Below the pieces are notes generated by a model that searched no databases, was not told the DNA's origin, and saw nothing but the letters and a program-made list of their open reading frames with translations. From NCBI GenBank assembly GCA_003725745.1, contig RHDP01000001.1, positions 2,015,501-2,079,500 of the forward strand: DNA of 64,000 nucleotides, given 5' to 3'. Both the position numbers and the translations under genes were made by a program. Below, one piece after another: positions 18,356 to 27,143 of this stretch (positions are counted from its first letter, which is position 1; the number at the start of each line of letters is the position of its first letter). This DNA is from Streptomyces sp. I6 (GTDB lineage Bacteria > Actinomycetota > Actinomycetes > Streptomycetales > Streptomycetaceae).

Positions 18356-19498
18356 TCACGGCTGCCTGCGGATCAGCAGCAGCGCCCGGTCGTCGTTGAC
18401 GTCCTTCGCCACGGCCTCGATGAGGTGCCAGGCGGCCCCCTCGAAGCCCGTCCCCACATAGCGGTCCGCCTCACCGGTGAGCCGGTCCATGCCCTCGGCG
18501 ATGTCCCGGTCGTTCGCCTCGACAAGGCCGTCGGTGAAGAGCATCAGGACGTCCCCGGGGCGCAGCGTGCCCTTGACCGGGTCGAACTGGGCGCCCTCGT
18601 ACACCCCGAGCAGCGGGCCCTCCGCGGCCTTCTCCTCCCAGCGGCCGGTGCCCGCCTGGAGCTGGAGCGCGGGCAGGTGCCCGGCGGAGAGCATCTCGTA
18701 GTCGCCGGAGTCCAGGTCGAGCACGAGATGGACGGAGGTGGCGAAGCCCTCGTCCCAGTCCTGGCGCAGCAGATAGCCGTTGGCGGCGGGAAGGAAGCCG
18801 TGCGGGGGAAGGGACCCGAGGAGACCGCCGAAGGCGCCGGAGAGCAGCAGGGCGCGGGACGCGGCGTCCATGCCCTTGCCGGAGACGTCGGTGAGGACGA
18901 CTTCGAGGGTGCGACCGCCGTTGGTGCGGGCCGCGACGACGAAGTCCCCGGAGAACGACTGGCCGCCGGCCGGGCGCAGCGCCATCTCGCGGTGCCAGCC
19001 CTGCGGCAGCCGCGGCAGGGCGCTCTGCACCCGGATCCGTTCGCGCAGGTCGAAGAGCATGGTGCCGCCGCGCCGCCAGGGCACCCCGACCCGGGCCCGG
19101 AACTGGGCGATGAGCAGCCCGAACAGTCCGCAGGCCGCCACCACCAGCACGGTCCCCGGGGTGACCCGGGCCGGGCCCTCGGTGTACGGGCCGAGCACCA
19201 GCGACTCGACGATCAGCGCGAGGGCCGCGGCCGCGTAGAGGCAGAGGAGGCTCGCGGGGCGCAGCAGCAGCCCGCCCGCGACGATCGGCAGCACGAGGGC
19301 GGCCGGCGCGCACCACACCGGCATCAGGATGGTGCCCCAGGCGATCGCCGGGACGGTCAGCAGCAGTCCGGCCAGCGCGATCCAGTCCGAGCCGTCGCCG
19401 CGGAAGTAGTCGACCCCGGACTTGCGCAGCGCCGTGCGGGCCCGGTGCGTCGCTTTCCGCATCCGGGCCGTGTACGAGTCCGCTGCGCCACGTGCCAT
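18356..19498 (-). CDS. Membrane-bound SpoIIE-type PP2C serine phosphatase
   Basis: A 380-residue protein. An Arg-rich N-terminus leads to four to five membrane helices (about 35-130), then a short linker and a SpoIIE/RsbU PPM phosphatase domain (about 160-378). Metal-site motifs are visible: SGDFVV, VLTDVSGKGMDA, SAGHLPAL, LMLFTDGLVE and NDDRALLLI. Such proteins typically dephosphorylate anti-anti-sigma factors. No STAS or anti-sigma gene adjoins it, so the partner is unknown. I chose ATG 19498 (MARGAADSYTARMRK); longer in-frame readings upstream have no conserved sequence. Confidence 0.9.
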   Translation of the reverse strand: MARGAADSYTARMRKATHRARTALRKSGVDYFRGDGSDWIALAGLLLTVPAIAWGTILMPVWCAPAALVLPIVAGGLLLRPASLLCLYAAAALALIVESLVLGPYTEGPARVTPGTVLVVAACGLFGLLIAQFRARVGVPWRRGGTMLFDLRERIRVQSALPRLPQGWHREMALRPAGGQSFSGDFVVAARTNGGRTLEVVLTDVSGKGMDAASRALLLSGAFGGLLGSLPPHGFLPAANGYLLRQDWDEGFATSVHLVLDLDSGDYEMLSAGHLPALQLQAGTGRWEEKAAEGPLLGVYEGAQFDPVKGTLRPGDVLMLFTDGLVEANDRDIAEGMDRLTGEADRYVGTGFEGAAWHLIEAVAKDVNDDRALLLIRRQP

Positions 19499-19603
19499 CG
19501 TCGGCGACCCTATCCACACCCTCGTCCGCCGTGGAGGGGGACCCCATGACATTGCGTTCGAAATCGGGTCGCGACGGGACGCGGGCGCTGGTACGCATGG
19601 CGC

Positions 19604-20833
19604 ATGACGACTGAACTGCGAGTACTCCGTCGCGAGGAGTGGGACCAGTGGTACGGGAGACTGGAGCTCGCCTTCGGCGGCGTCCCGGAGTCCCCCGAGG
19701 AACGCTCGCTCTGGAGCGAACTCACCGAACACGGACGCTCGATCGGCGCCTGGGAGGGGGGCCAGTGCGTCGGCACGGCCGGGGCCTTCTCCTTCAAGGT
19801 GTCGGTCCCGGGCGGTTCGTTGGTGCCCGCGGCCGGGGTCACCATGGTGAGCGTGGCCGCGACCCACCGGCGGCGCGGCGTGCTCACGTCGATGATGCGG
19901 CGCCAGCTGGACGACGTCCGTGCGCTGGGTGAGCCGCTGGCCCTGCTGACGGCCTCGGAGCCGGAGATCTACGGCCGGTTCGGGTACGGCGTCGCGACCT
20001 ACCAGCTGGGGATGGACGTCGACACCGTCCGTGCGGGGATCACCGCGCCGCCCGGGACGGACGGCGTGCGGCTGCGGTTCGCTCCGCTCGGGGAGTCGGC
20101 CGGGGCGTGCGAGGCGGTGTACCGGAGCGGGCTCGGCTCACGGCCCGGGATGCTCGCGCGCGCACCCGGCTGGGATCGGCTGCCGCTCCTCGACCCGCCC
20201 GCGGACCGCGAGGGCGCCTCGGCGGCGCAGTGTGTGCTCGCCGAGCGGGACGGCGAGGTGGTGGGCTACGTCCGCTTCCACAACAAGCCGGAGTGGGGGG
20301 CGTCCGGACCCGACGGCTCGATCCTGCTGCGGGACGTGGAGGCACTGGACCCGGCGGCGTACGCGGCGCTGTGGCGGTTCCTCTTCGGCATCGACCTGAC
20401 GTCGCGGATCCGGGTCCGCAACCGGCCGGTGGACGACCCGCTGCTGCATCTCGTCACGGACGTCCGGCGCTGCGGTGTGCGGGTGCGGGATTCGCTGCAC
20501 GTGCGGCTGGTCGATGTGGGCGCGGCGCTGGTGGCGAGGACGTACCGGACGCCCGTTGACGTCGTGTTCGACGTGGAGGACCCGTTCTGCCCGTGGAACG
20601 AGGGCCGTTGGCGGCTCTCGGGGGATGCCAAGGGCGCGTCGTGCGAGCGCACGTCCGGTCCGGCCGATCTGGCCCTGAACGTGAGGGACCTGGGTGCCGC
20701 GTTCCTCGGCGGGGTGACGCTGTCGTCCCTGGCGGGTGCGGGCCGGGTGCGCGAACTGCGCGGTGGTGCGCTGGCGGAGGCGTCGACGGCCTTCGCCTCG
20801 GACGTGGCGCCCTGGCTCCCGCACAGCTTCTGA
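19604..20833 (+). CDS. GNAT N-acetyltransferase of the Eis family
   Basis: A 409-residue protein matching the length and layout of mycobacterial Eis: an N-terminal GNAT fold with the acetyl-CoA loop VSVAATHRRRGVLTSMM (about 84-100), a second GNAT-like domain, and a C-terminal sterol-carrier-like domain that ends exactly at a C-terminal Phe, whose carboxylate is catalytic in Eis. Eis enzymes acetylate several amines of aminoglycosides and other polyamines; the physiological substrate in Streptomyces is unknown. EIYGRFGYGVAT (about 123-134) is a further signature. It is divergent from the phosphatase gene and followed by a terminator. Confidence 0.9.
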   Translation: MTTELRVLRREEWDQWYGRLELAFGGVPESPEERSLWSELTEHGRSIGAWEGGQCVGTAGAFSFKVSVPGGSLVPAAGVTMVSVAATHRRRGVLTSMMRRQLDDVRALGEPLALLTASEPEIYGRFGYGVATYQLGMDVDTVRAGITAPPGTDGVRLRFAPLGESAGACEAVYRSGLGSRPGMLARAPGWDRLPLLDPPADREGASAAQCVLAERDGEVVGYVRFHNKPEWGASGPDGSILLRDVEALDPAAYAALWRFLFGIDLTSRIRVRNRPVDDPLLHLVTDVRRCGVRVRDSLHVRLVDVGAALVARTYRTPVDVVFDVEDPFCPWNEGRWRLSGDAKGASCERTSGPADLALNVRDLGAAFLGGVTLSSLAGAGRVRELRGGALAEASTAFASDVAPWLPHSF

Positions 20834-20950
20834 GCCTTCCGATGCCGAGGGGGCCGACGACTCCCGCACCGCCGGCGGCCGGTGGCCGCGGCCCCGGTGG
20901 TGGCGGAGTCCGCGGCCGCGCGGTCCCGGGCCGGGTGGCAGTGGTGCTGG

Positions 20951-20985
20951 GGCCTCTCGGCCCCGCCCTGACGGGCCGAGAGGCC
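20951..20985. terminator. Bidirectional terminator between the Eis-type gene and nei
   Basis: A 13-bp perfect stem (GGCCTCTCGGCCC and complement) with a 9-base loop between two convergent genes. Confidence 0.8.
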
Positions 20986-21040
20986 GCGTGGGGTCGTCCG
21001 GCTGACGTCGTGCCGCCTCGGCGCGTTCGGAGCCCGGGTG

Positions 21041-21859
21041 TCAGGCGGGCTGGCAGCCCGCGCACCAGAAGAGGTTGCGGGCGGCGAGAGCGGCGGTGCG
21101 GATCTCGCCGCCGCAGATGTGGCAGGGCAGCCGCGCCCGGCGGTAGACGTAGACCTCGCCGCCGTGGTCGTCGACGCGGGGCGCCCGGCCCATCGCGTCC
21201 GGTGTGTGCTCGGGCCGGACGGTGTCGATGCGGTTGTTCCGTACGCCTTCGCGCATGAGGGCGGCCAGGTCGGCCCAGAGGGCCCGCCACTCGCGCTCGG
21301 TGAGGTCCCTGCCCGCACGGTACGGGTCGATGCCGTGCCGGAAGAGGACTTCCGCGCGGTAGACGTTCCCGACGCCCGCGACGACCTTCTGGTCCATCAG
21401 CAGGGCGGCGATCGCCGTCCGGGAGCGGGAGATCCTGGCCCAGGCCCGGTCGGGGCCGTCGTCCGGGCGGAGCGGATCGGGACCGAGGCGCGCGTGTATC
21501 GCGACCTTCTCGCCGTCCGTGATCAGGGCGCAGGCCGTGGGGCCGCGCAGGTCGACGTAAGCCCCGGAGTTCGCGAGCCGGAGCCGCACGGTGCCGGCGG
21601 GCGGCGGGGCCGGCGCCTCGCCGAAGTCCACCATGCCGAACAGGCCGAGGTGGATGTGGATCCACTCACCTCCGTCACGGCCGCCGAAGCCGAGGAAGAG
21701 GTGCTTGCCGTGGGCCTCGGTACGCTCCAGCACCGTGCCGTCCAGCAGCGCCGCGGAGTCGGCGAACCTGCCCTGCGGACTGGTGACCCGCACGGACCGG
21801 CCGCCGAACCGTTCCCGGTAGTCGGCGGCCAGCCGGTGGATGGTGTGCCCTTCGGGCAT
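21041..21859 (-). CDS. nei: Endonuclease VIII-like (Fpg/Nei family) DNA glycosylase
   Basis: Removes oxidised bases and nicks the abasic site. The start at ATG 21859 is fixed by chemistry: the mature N-terminus must be Pro-Glu (MPEGHTIHR), as seen. The H2TH domain contains QKVVAGVGNVYRAE (about 155-168) and the C-terminal zinc finger CHIC-X16-CAGC ends the protein. The 272 residues and the MPEGHT opening fit the actinobacterial Nei2 type. The ATG overlaps the probable rpiB stop codon (TGATG), so translation is coupled. Confidence 0.93.
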   Translation of the reverse strand: MPEGHTIHRLAADYRERFGGRSVRVTSPQGRFADSAALLDGTVLERTEAHGKHLFLGFGGRDGGEWIHIHLGLFGMVDFGEAPAPPPAGTVRLRLANSGAYVDLRGPTACALITDGEKVAIHARLGPDPLRPDDGPDRAWARISRSRTAIAALLMDQKVVAGVGNVYRAEVLFRHGIDPYRAGRDLTEREWRALWADLAALMREGVRNNRIDTVRPEHTPDAMGRAPRVDDHGGEVYVYRRARLPCHICGGEIRTAALAARNLFWCAGCQPA

Positions 21860-22352
21860 CAGGCGGTCGGCTCCTGCGGGTGGTGCGCCGGGACGGGGGC
21901 AGCTCACCGGTGGTCTCGTACCGCTCGAGCATCTCGATGCGGCGGGTGTGGCGCTCCTCGCCGGAGTACGGGGTCTTGAGGAAGACCTCGACGAAGGTGG
22001 TGGCCTCGTCGGTCGTGTGCATCCGGGCGCCGACGGCGACGACGTTGGCGTTGTTGTGCTCCCGGCCGAGGGCCGCGGTCTGAACGCTCCAGGCCAGCGC
22101 GGCGCGGACGCCCCTGACCTTGTTGGCGGCGATCTGCTCGCCGTTGCCGGAGCCGCCGATCACGATGCCGAGGCTGTCCGGGTCCGCGGCCGTCCGCTCG
22201 GCGGCGCGCAGGCAGAACGGCGGGTAGTCGTCCTGGGCGTCGTAGATGTGGGGACCGCAGTCGACGGGCTCGTGGCCGTGGGCCCTGAGCCACTCGACGA
22301 GGTGGTTCTTGAGTTCGAAGCCGGCATGGTCGGAGCCGAGGTAGACGCGCAT
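21859..22352 (-). CDS. rpiB: Ribose-5-phosphate isomerase B, C-terminus shifted by one base as read
   Basis: Interconverts ribose 5-phosphate and ribulose 5-phosphate. MRVYLGSDHAGFELK, GGSGNGEQIAANK (phosphate loop) and the REHNNANVVAVGARM segment identify the RpiB/LacAB fold. As read, the frame runs on to 21675 through the nei coding region with unconserved Arg-rich sequence. If the G run at 21895-21899 had one more base, the protein would end ELPPVPAHHPQEPTA with TGA at 21861-21859, about 164 residues and the usual length, overlapping the nei ATG. I therefore set the end there. Likely an assembly error. Confidence 0.93.
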
Positions 22353-22417
22353 GGTCCGAGTGTGGCACGCGGGGAGCCGGGAAGACGGCAGCGGGGTACG
22401 GCGGCGTCCGCCGCCCG

Positions 22418-22490
22418 GCAGCCCCCCGGGCGCCTCCGTACGGCAGTCCCGCGGGCGCCTCCGTACAGCAGCCCCGGGCGCCTCCGTCCG
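22418..22490. repeat. Three tandem copies of a 23-25 base unit
   Basis: Units at 22418-22442, 22443-22467 and 22468-22490 share GCAG, a C-rich stretch and GGGCGCCTCCGT. They sit between rpiB and bioY with no gene; role unknown. Confidence 0.75.
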
Positions 22491-22504
22491 CCAGGCGCGC
22501 CCCG

Positions 22505-22543
22505 GGGGAGGTCCGCCGGACCGCGCGCCCGGCGGACCTCCCC
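22505..22543 (-). terminator. Terminator downstream of bioY
   Basis: A 15-bp perfect stem (GGGGAGGTCCGCCGG and complement) with a 9-base loop, about 60 bases after the bioY stop. Confidence 0.8.
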
Positions 22544-22602
22544 AGCGGTGAGGGCGGCTCCCGGGAGGAGCCGCGGCCGCTCGGGCCCGGGCCGCTGAGC
22601 GC

Positions 22603-23199
22603 TCAGCCGCGGCGGCCGGCGAGCTTCCAGGCGGCGGGCAGCACCCCCATGGCGAGCGCGGCCTTGAGCGCGTCGCCGATCAGGAAGGGGACGAGGCCGG
22701 CCGCCACGGCCTGCGGCAGCGTCATGCCGGTGGCGAGCGCCAGGTACGGCACGCCGATCGCGTAGATGATCGCGGAACCGAGGACCATCGCACCCGCGGT
22801 GCGCAGGACGGAGCGGTCCGCGCCGCGCCGGGCGAGCGCGCCGACGACGGTGGCGGCGACCAGCATGCCGAGGATGTAGCCGAGGGACGGCATGGCCCAG
22901 CCGGAGGAGGCCTCGGCGAACCACGGCATGCCGGCCATTCCGGCGAGGGTGTACAGCGCGAGGGAGAGGAAGCCGCGCCGCGCGCCGAGTGCGGTGCCGA
23001 CGAGGAGGGCGGCGAAGGTCTGGCCGGTGACCGGGACCGGGGAGCCCGGCACGACCACGGAGATCTGCGCGGCGACGCCGGTGAGCACGGCACCTCCCAC
23101 GACCAGGGCCGCGTCCACCGCGGACGTGGCGCGCGAGGCGGGCAGCAGATCGGCGAGGACCAGCCCCTGACGAGGGGCGGAAGCGGCAGCAGTGCTCAT
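22603..23199 (-). CDS. bioY: Biotin transporter BioY
   Basis: The substrate-binding membrane component (S component) of an ECF-type biotin importer. It has 198 residues and about six helices, with family motifs VTGQTFAALLVGTALG (about 57-72), YTLAGMAGMPWFAEASSG and the C-terminal FLIGDALKAALA. No ECF ATPase or BioN gene adjoins, so it either uses energising proteins encoded elsewhere or works alone, as reported for some BioY. It starts at ATG 23199 and reads leftwards from a long regulatory region. Confidence 0.93.
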   Translation of the reverse strand: MSTAAASAPRQGLVLADLLPASRATSAVDAALVVGGAVLTGVAAQISVVVPGSPVPVTGQTFAALLVGTALGARRGFLSLALYTLAGMAGMPWFAEASSGWAMPSLGYILGMLVAATVVGALARRGADRSVLRTAGAMVLGSAIIYAIGVPYLALATGMTLPQAVAAGLVPFLIGDALKAALAMGVLPAAWKLAGRRG

Positions 23200-23896
23200 C
23201 GGGACTCCGGGTGCGAGGGCGGTGATGACGTCGTTGTGGACATGGCGACGCTAGCCCAGATGTGAACGACCGATCACCGTCAGTCGATGACAAAGCGCCG
23301 CTCGGCCCCATGGTTGGGTTCGCACAAATCAGTTCGGGCAAGCATCGAAGGCGCGTGATGCTCGTCACTGAGGTGGTGGCCGAACAACCCCGTCCCGAGG
23401 GATGGGACGAGCCCTGGGGAGACTGTAGGTTCCCACCAAATCCCGGTATCGCCAGGGACGCCGAGCGCACGGCCGGCGCACCGCTCGGCAGCGGGTGCGG
23501 TGGCGGGCCGCGGCGACGCCTCGGCCGCCGGTGCCGGTGCCGGTACCGGTGGCGGCGGTGACGGCGGTGACGGCGGTGGCGGTGGCGGCGGTATGCCGGT
23601 GGCGGTGGGGACGAGGGCCGTGGCGGTGGCAGTGCCGGGCGGTGGTGCCGCCGACGGTGGCGGATCTCAGGGGGTCGCGCGGCGCACGCACGAGTCACCT
23701 CCGGCGCACGGACGGATCGCCTCCGGAGCGCGGACGGATCGGCTCCGGAGCGCGCGACCGGCCGGGGCACGCCGGGAGAGGCACCGGTTCTTCACCTTGT
23801 GTAAGCATTCTGTCCGTATAGCGGGCACCGGTGCTCGGTGAGCGGTTGGGCCCTTCAGACTGTCGATCGCCCCATCCGCTCATGAACAGGCACCCC
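23200..23896. other. Long intergenic region between bioY and the permease
   Basis: About 700 bases without a supported gene between two divergent genes. It contains an imperfect palindrome at 23262-23277, a low-complexity GGT/GGC stretch at about 23525-23600, and a two-copy direct repeat (CGGATCG then CTCCGGAGCGCG) at about 23705-23752. The AT-richer stretch at about 23795-23825 may be the permease promoter. Open frames here are compositional artefacts. Confidence 0.5.
23262..23277. promoter_or_regulatory. Imperfect palindrome upstream of bioY, possible operator
   Basis: GTGAACGACCGATCAC is symmetric at 12 of 16 positions and lies about 60 bases upstream of the bioY start. A biotin-responsive repressor site is plausible by position, but I know no matching consensus, so this is only a candidate. 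Confidence 0.3.
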
Positions 23897-25360
23897 ATGT
23901 CCCGGACCCCGGCACCCGAGCCCGTCGGCACCCGAACCGGCTCGCCGCTCGCCCACGGCCTCAAGCAGCGCCATCTGTCGATGATCGCCCTCGGCGGTGT
24001 GATCGGCGCCGGCCTCTTCGTCGGCTCCGGCGCCGGCATCGCCGCCGCCGGCCCGTCCATCGTCATCGCCTACGCGGTATCCGGCCTGCTCGTCATGCTC
24101 GTGATGCGCATGCTCGGCGAGATGTCCGCGGCGAACCCGGCCTCCGGTTCCTTCTCCGTGCACGCCGAGCGGGCGCTCGGCCCGTGGGCGGGCTTCACCG
24201 CGGGCTGGTCCTTCTGGGTGCTGCTGTCCGTCGCCGTCGGCCTGGAGGGCATCGGCGCCGCGAAGATCGTCAGCGGCTGGCTGCCCGGCACCCCGGAATG
24301 GGCCTGGGTCGCGCTGTTCATGCTGGCGTTCTGCGTCACCAACCTGGCCGCGGTGCGCAACTTCGGTGAGTTCGAATTCTGGTTCGCCGCGCTCAAGGTC
24401 GGCGCGATCTCCCTCTTCCTCATCCTCGGCGGCCTGGCCATCCTCGGAGTGCTGCCGGGGACGGAGGCGCCCGGCACCGCCAACCTCACCGGCGACGGAG
24501 GGTTCCTGCCGAACGGGGCGGAGGGGCTGGTCATCGGCCTGCTCGCGTCGATCTTCGCGTACGGCGGCCTGGAGACCGTCACCATCGCGGCGGCCGAGTC
24601 CGAGCACCCGGTCCAGGGCGTCGCCAAGGCCGTGCGCACCGCGATGTGGCGCATCGCGCTGTTCTACATCGGCTCGATGGCGGTCATCGTCACGCTGGTG
24701 CCGTGGGACAACCCGGACGTCGCCGACCCCGACAAGGGCCCCTACGTCACAGCGCTGAGCCACCTGGGTATCCCGGGTGCCGGCCTGGTGATGCAGATCG
24801 TCGTGCTGGTGGCGCTGCTGTCCGCGATGAACGCCAACATCTACGGCGCCTCCCGGATGGCCTACTCCCTGGTCGCCCGGGGCCAGGGCCCGAAGGCGAT
24901 CGGCAGGGTCTCGGGCGGGGTGCCCCGGATCGCGGTGCTGGCCTCCTCCGCCTTCGGCTTCCTGTGCGTGCTGCTCAGTTACTGGCGGCCGGACGACGTC
25001 TTCCCGTGGCTGCTGAAGATGATCGGCGCGGTCATCCTGGTCGTCTGGCTCTTCATCGCGGTCTCGCAGCTGGTGCTGCGGCGCCGCACGGAGCGGGAGG
25101 CCCCGCAGAAGCTCGTGGTGCGGATGTGGCTGTTCCCGGCGCTGACCCGGGTCGCCATCGCGGGCATGCTCGCCGTCTTCGTCCTGATGCTGCGCGAGCC
25201 CGGCACCCGTGACCAGCTGATGGCGACGGGGGCGATGACGCTGGTGCTGGCCGCGTCGGGCGCCGTGCTGCAGCACAGGCGCAAGGCCGGGCGCGCGGGT
25301 GGGGAAGCGGACGGAGGCGCCGAGCGGGAGTCGGCACCGGCGGGGGCCGCCGGGGACTGA
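23897..25360 (+). CDS. Amino-acid permease of the APC superfamily
   Basis: A 487-residue secondary transporter with twelve predicted membrane helices. LKQRHLSMIALGGVIGAGLFVGSG, written here as LKQRHLSMIALGG then VIGAGLFVGSG (about 18-42), is the APC substrate-binding signature. PSIVIAYAVSGLLVMLVMRMLGEM follows, and the FEFWFA and NANIYGASRM segments are typical of the GabP/AnsP/CycA group. The exact amino acid cannot be read from sequence. ATG 23897 is preferred over ATG 23882 because of an AGG at a workable distance. The C-terminal 40 residues are a charged, Gly/Ala-rich tail. It is followed by a terminator. Confidence 0.9.
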   Translation: MSRTPAPEPVGTRTGSPLAHGLKQRHLSMIALGGVIGAGLFVGSGAGIAAAGPSIVIAYAVSGLLVMLVMRMLGEMSAANPASGSFSVHAERALGPWAGFTAGWSFWVLLSVAVGLEGIGAAKIVSGWLPGTPEWAWVALFMLAFCVTNLAAVRNFGEFEFWFAALKVGAISLFLILGGLAILGVLPGTEAPGTANLTGDGGFLPNGAEGLVIGLLASIFAYGGLETVTIAAAESEHPVQGVAKAVRTAMWRIALFYIGSMAVIVTLVPWDNPDVADPDKGPYVTALSHLGIPGAGLVMQIVVLVALLSAMNANIYGASRMAYSLVARGQGPKAIGRVSGGVPRIAVLASSAFGFLCVLLSYWRPDDVFPWLLKMIGAVILVVWLFIAVSQLVLRRRTEREAPQKLVVRMWLFPALTRVAIAGMLAVFVLMLREPGTRDQLMATGAMTLVLAASGAVLQHRRKAGRAGGEADGGAERESAPAGAAGD

Positions 25361-25381
25361 GCGGGGCACCCCCGCGGCACA

Positions 25382-25433
25382 GGCCCCCGGGCCGCGGGAG
25401 GCCCGCAGGAGGCCGGCAGGAGGCCCGGGGGCC
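25382..25433 (+). terminator. Terminator downstream of the permease
   Basis: A 12-bp perfect outer stem (GGCCCCCGGGCC and complement) encloses a 28-base G/C-rich loop, 22 bases after the permease stop. Confidence 0.65.
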
Positions 25434-25659
25434 CCGGCGTGCCCCGAGCGCACGGACGCACGGAGGCGGGGTACGACGCGGGGTACGGGGCGTCCGCCGC
25501 CCGTCGCACCGCGAGAACGCCCGCCGAACACCCACGGCCCGATCCGTCCGCGACGACCGCCGGCCGGCTGCCCGACGCCTCGGTGCCGTGTCGTGGTGCG
25601 GAAGCGGCGGCCGCCGGTACCCGGCGCGGCCGCCCGGGGCAAGGTGACGGGAGGGCCGG

Positions 25660-26249
25660 ATCTCCGCGTCCTTCAAACGTCGTTCGGTACTCCTCGCGGC
25701 GGGTGCCACCGCCGCTGCGGCCACCGCCGGCGCGACCGGCACCCCGGCCGCAGCCGCCCGGCCGCAGCGCCGGCCGGTGGTCGTCGGTCATCGAGCCGGA
25801 CAGCCTGCGCCGGCTCGCCGCCGGGGGACTGGGCATGCCGCTGCGGCAGGCGCTCGGCACCACCGGCGGACCGTACGGGCATCCGTCACCTACGCGCAGA
25901 TGGCGACGCCCGCCGGGCTGCGCGAGATCGCCGCGTGCACACGGTGGATCGGTCCGGACACGTCCTGGGTGGTTCCGCCGTCGACGCTCCTCGCCGACGC
26001 CCGTGCGACGGGGCTCCCGGGCTCCCGGGCTCCCGGGCTCCCGGGCGGCGCGTACACCTTCCGCGCCGAGAACCGGTACCTGCCCCGGAACTGCGCCGGG
26101 GTTCCGATCCGATCGCCCTCGGCGACGCCTCCGCGGCGTACCACCGGCACTTCGGCCCCGGTGCCGACGCCGTCGTCACCGACTTCCCCGCCCCGGCCCC
26201 GATCGCCCGCGACGCACGGGCGCAGCGCCACGTCGGCCGGAAGGGCTGA
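25660..26249 (+). pseudogene. Decayed glycerophosphodiester phosphodiesterase
   Basis: Fragments of a secreted GDPD-family enzyme are spread over three frames. A signal-peptide-like start ([19 protein letters not shown]) runs into VVVGHRAG, the GHRG catalytic opening of the family. It then jumps to [22 protein letters not shown], then [14 protein letters not shown] ... IGPDTSWVV ... [16 protein letters not shown], and ends [29 protein letters not shown], quoted in pieces: [29 protein letters not shown]. The middle of the barrel with the metal-binding Glu residues is missing, at least two frame changes are present, and the expected start codon reads ATC behind a good GGGAGG site. About 195 codons remain of a family usually near 350. 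This is real decay, unlike the single-base breaks elsewhere. Confidence 0.8.
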
Positions 26250-26283
26250 TCACGTTCCACACCCTCCTGCTGGTAGCCTGCAC

Positions 26284-26300
26284 TTGCGAATAGTTTGCAA
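26284..26300. promoter_or_regulatory. Nur-box-like palindrome in the sodF promoter
   Basis: TTGCGAATAGTTTGCAA has the symmetric form TTGC-N-AA-N3-TT-N-GCAA and lies 23 bases upstream of the sodF start. It overlaps a TAGTTT that could serve as a -10 element. In Streptomyces the Fur-family regulator Nur represses sodF when nickel is present (established knowledge). Position and symmetry fit, but I did not compare it with a curated consensus. Confidence 0.62.
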
Positions 26301-26322
26301 TAAGCAGCCGGAGGGCTCGGAC

Positions 26323-26967
26323 ATGGCCACTTACACGCTCCCTGAACTTCCGTACGACTACGCGGCGCTGGAGCCGGTGATCAACCCGTTGATCATCGAG
26401 CTGCACCACGACAAGCACCACGCCGCGTACGTCAAGGGCGCCAACGACACCCTCGAGCAGCTCGCCGAGGCTCGGGACAGGGATGCCTGGGGCTCGATCA
26501 ACGGCCTGGAGAAGAGCCTCGCGTTCCATCTCTCCGGCCACATCCTGCACAGCATCTACTGGCACAACATGACCGCCCCCAAGGAGGGCGGCGGCGGCGA
26601 GCCGCTCGCGGCGGACGGCGTGGGCGAACTGGCGGACGCGATCACCGACTCCTTCGGCTCCTTCGCGAAGTTCCGCACCCAGCTGTCGAAGGCCGCCGCC
26701 ACCACCCAGGGCTCGGGCTGGGGCGTGCTCGCCTACGAGCCGGTCAGCGGCCGGCTGATCGTCGAGCAGGTCTACGACCACCAGGGCAACGTCGGCCAGG
26801 GCTCGGTGCCGATCCTGGTCTTCGACGCCTGGGAGCACGCCTTCTACCTGCAGTACAAGAACCAGAAGGTGGACTTCATCGACGCCATGTGGGGCGTCGT
26901 CAACTGGCAGGACGTGGCGCGGCGCTACGCCGAGGCCAAGGACCGCACCCCGCTGATCACCCCGTGA
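26323..26967 (+). CDS. sodF: Iron superoxide dismutase SodF
   Basis: Converts superoxide to oxygen and hydrogen peroxide in the cytosol. It has 214 residues. Metal ligands are His28 (LHHDKHH), His76 (GHILHSIYW), Asp168 and His172 ([12 protein letters not shown]). The [16 protein letters not shown] opening and length are those of Fe/Mn SODs; naming it the iron form follows the Streptomyces sodF gene and its Nur-like operator. A clear GGAGG precedes the ATG by eight bases. In Streptomyces it is inversely regulated with the nickel enzyme sodN, which is not in this window. A convergent terminator lies downstream. Confidence 0.96.
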   Translation: MATYTLPELPYDYAALEPVINPLIIELHHDKHHAAYVKGANDTLEQLAEARDRDAWGSINGLEKSLAFHLSGHILHSIYWHNMTAPKEGGGGEPLAADGVGELADAITDSFGSFAKFRTQLSKAAATTQGSGWGVLAYEPVSGRLIVEQVYDHQGNVGQGSVPILVFDAWEHAFYLQYKNQKVDFIDAMWGVVNWQDVARRYAEAKDRTPLITP

Positions 26968-27041
26968 CCCGGGCCCCGTCCCGGCCCTAGGCCGCCCTGC
27001 CCGTGATCGTCTTCTCACCCTTCACCGGCAGGCGGAAAGAA

Positions 27042-27107
27042 GAGGACCCCCGCGAGTACGGCACCTCCCGGACATGACTGCCGGGAGCGTGACACGCGGG
27101 GGTCCTC
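27042..27107. terminator. Long bidirectional terminator between sodF and the DsbA-like gene
   Basis: A 13-bp perfect outer stem (GAGGACCCCCGCG and complement) encloses a second 7-bp stem (CTCCCGG/CCGGGAG). It lies between convergent genes. Confidence 0.85.
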
Positions 27108-27143
27108 CGCCTCTCCCGACCCGGCCGGGCCCGAAGCAGGGCG

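Noticed and set aside
21675-21858. Long rpiB C-terminal extension through nei
   Set aside because: Unconserved Arg-rich reading of nei in another frame, created by the missing base at 21895-21899.
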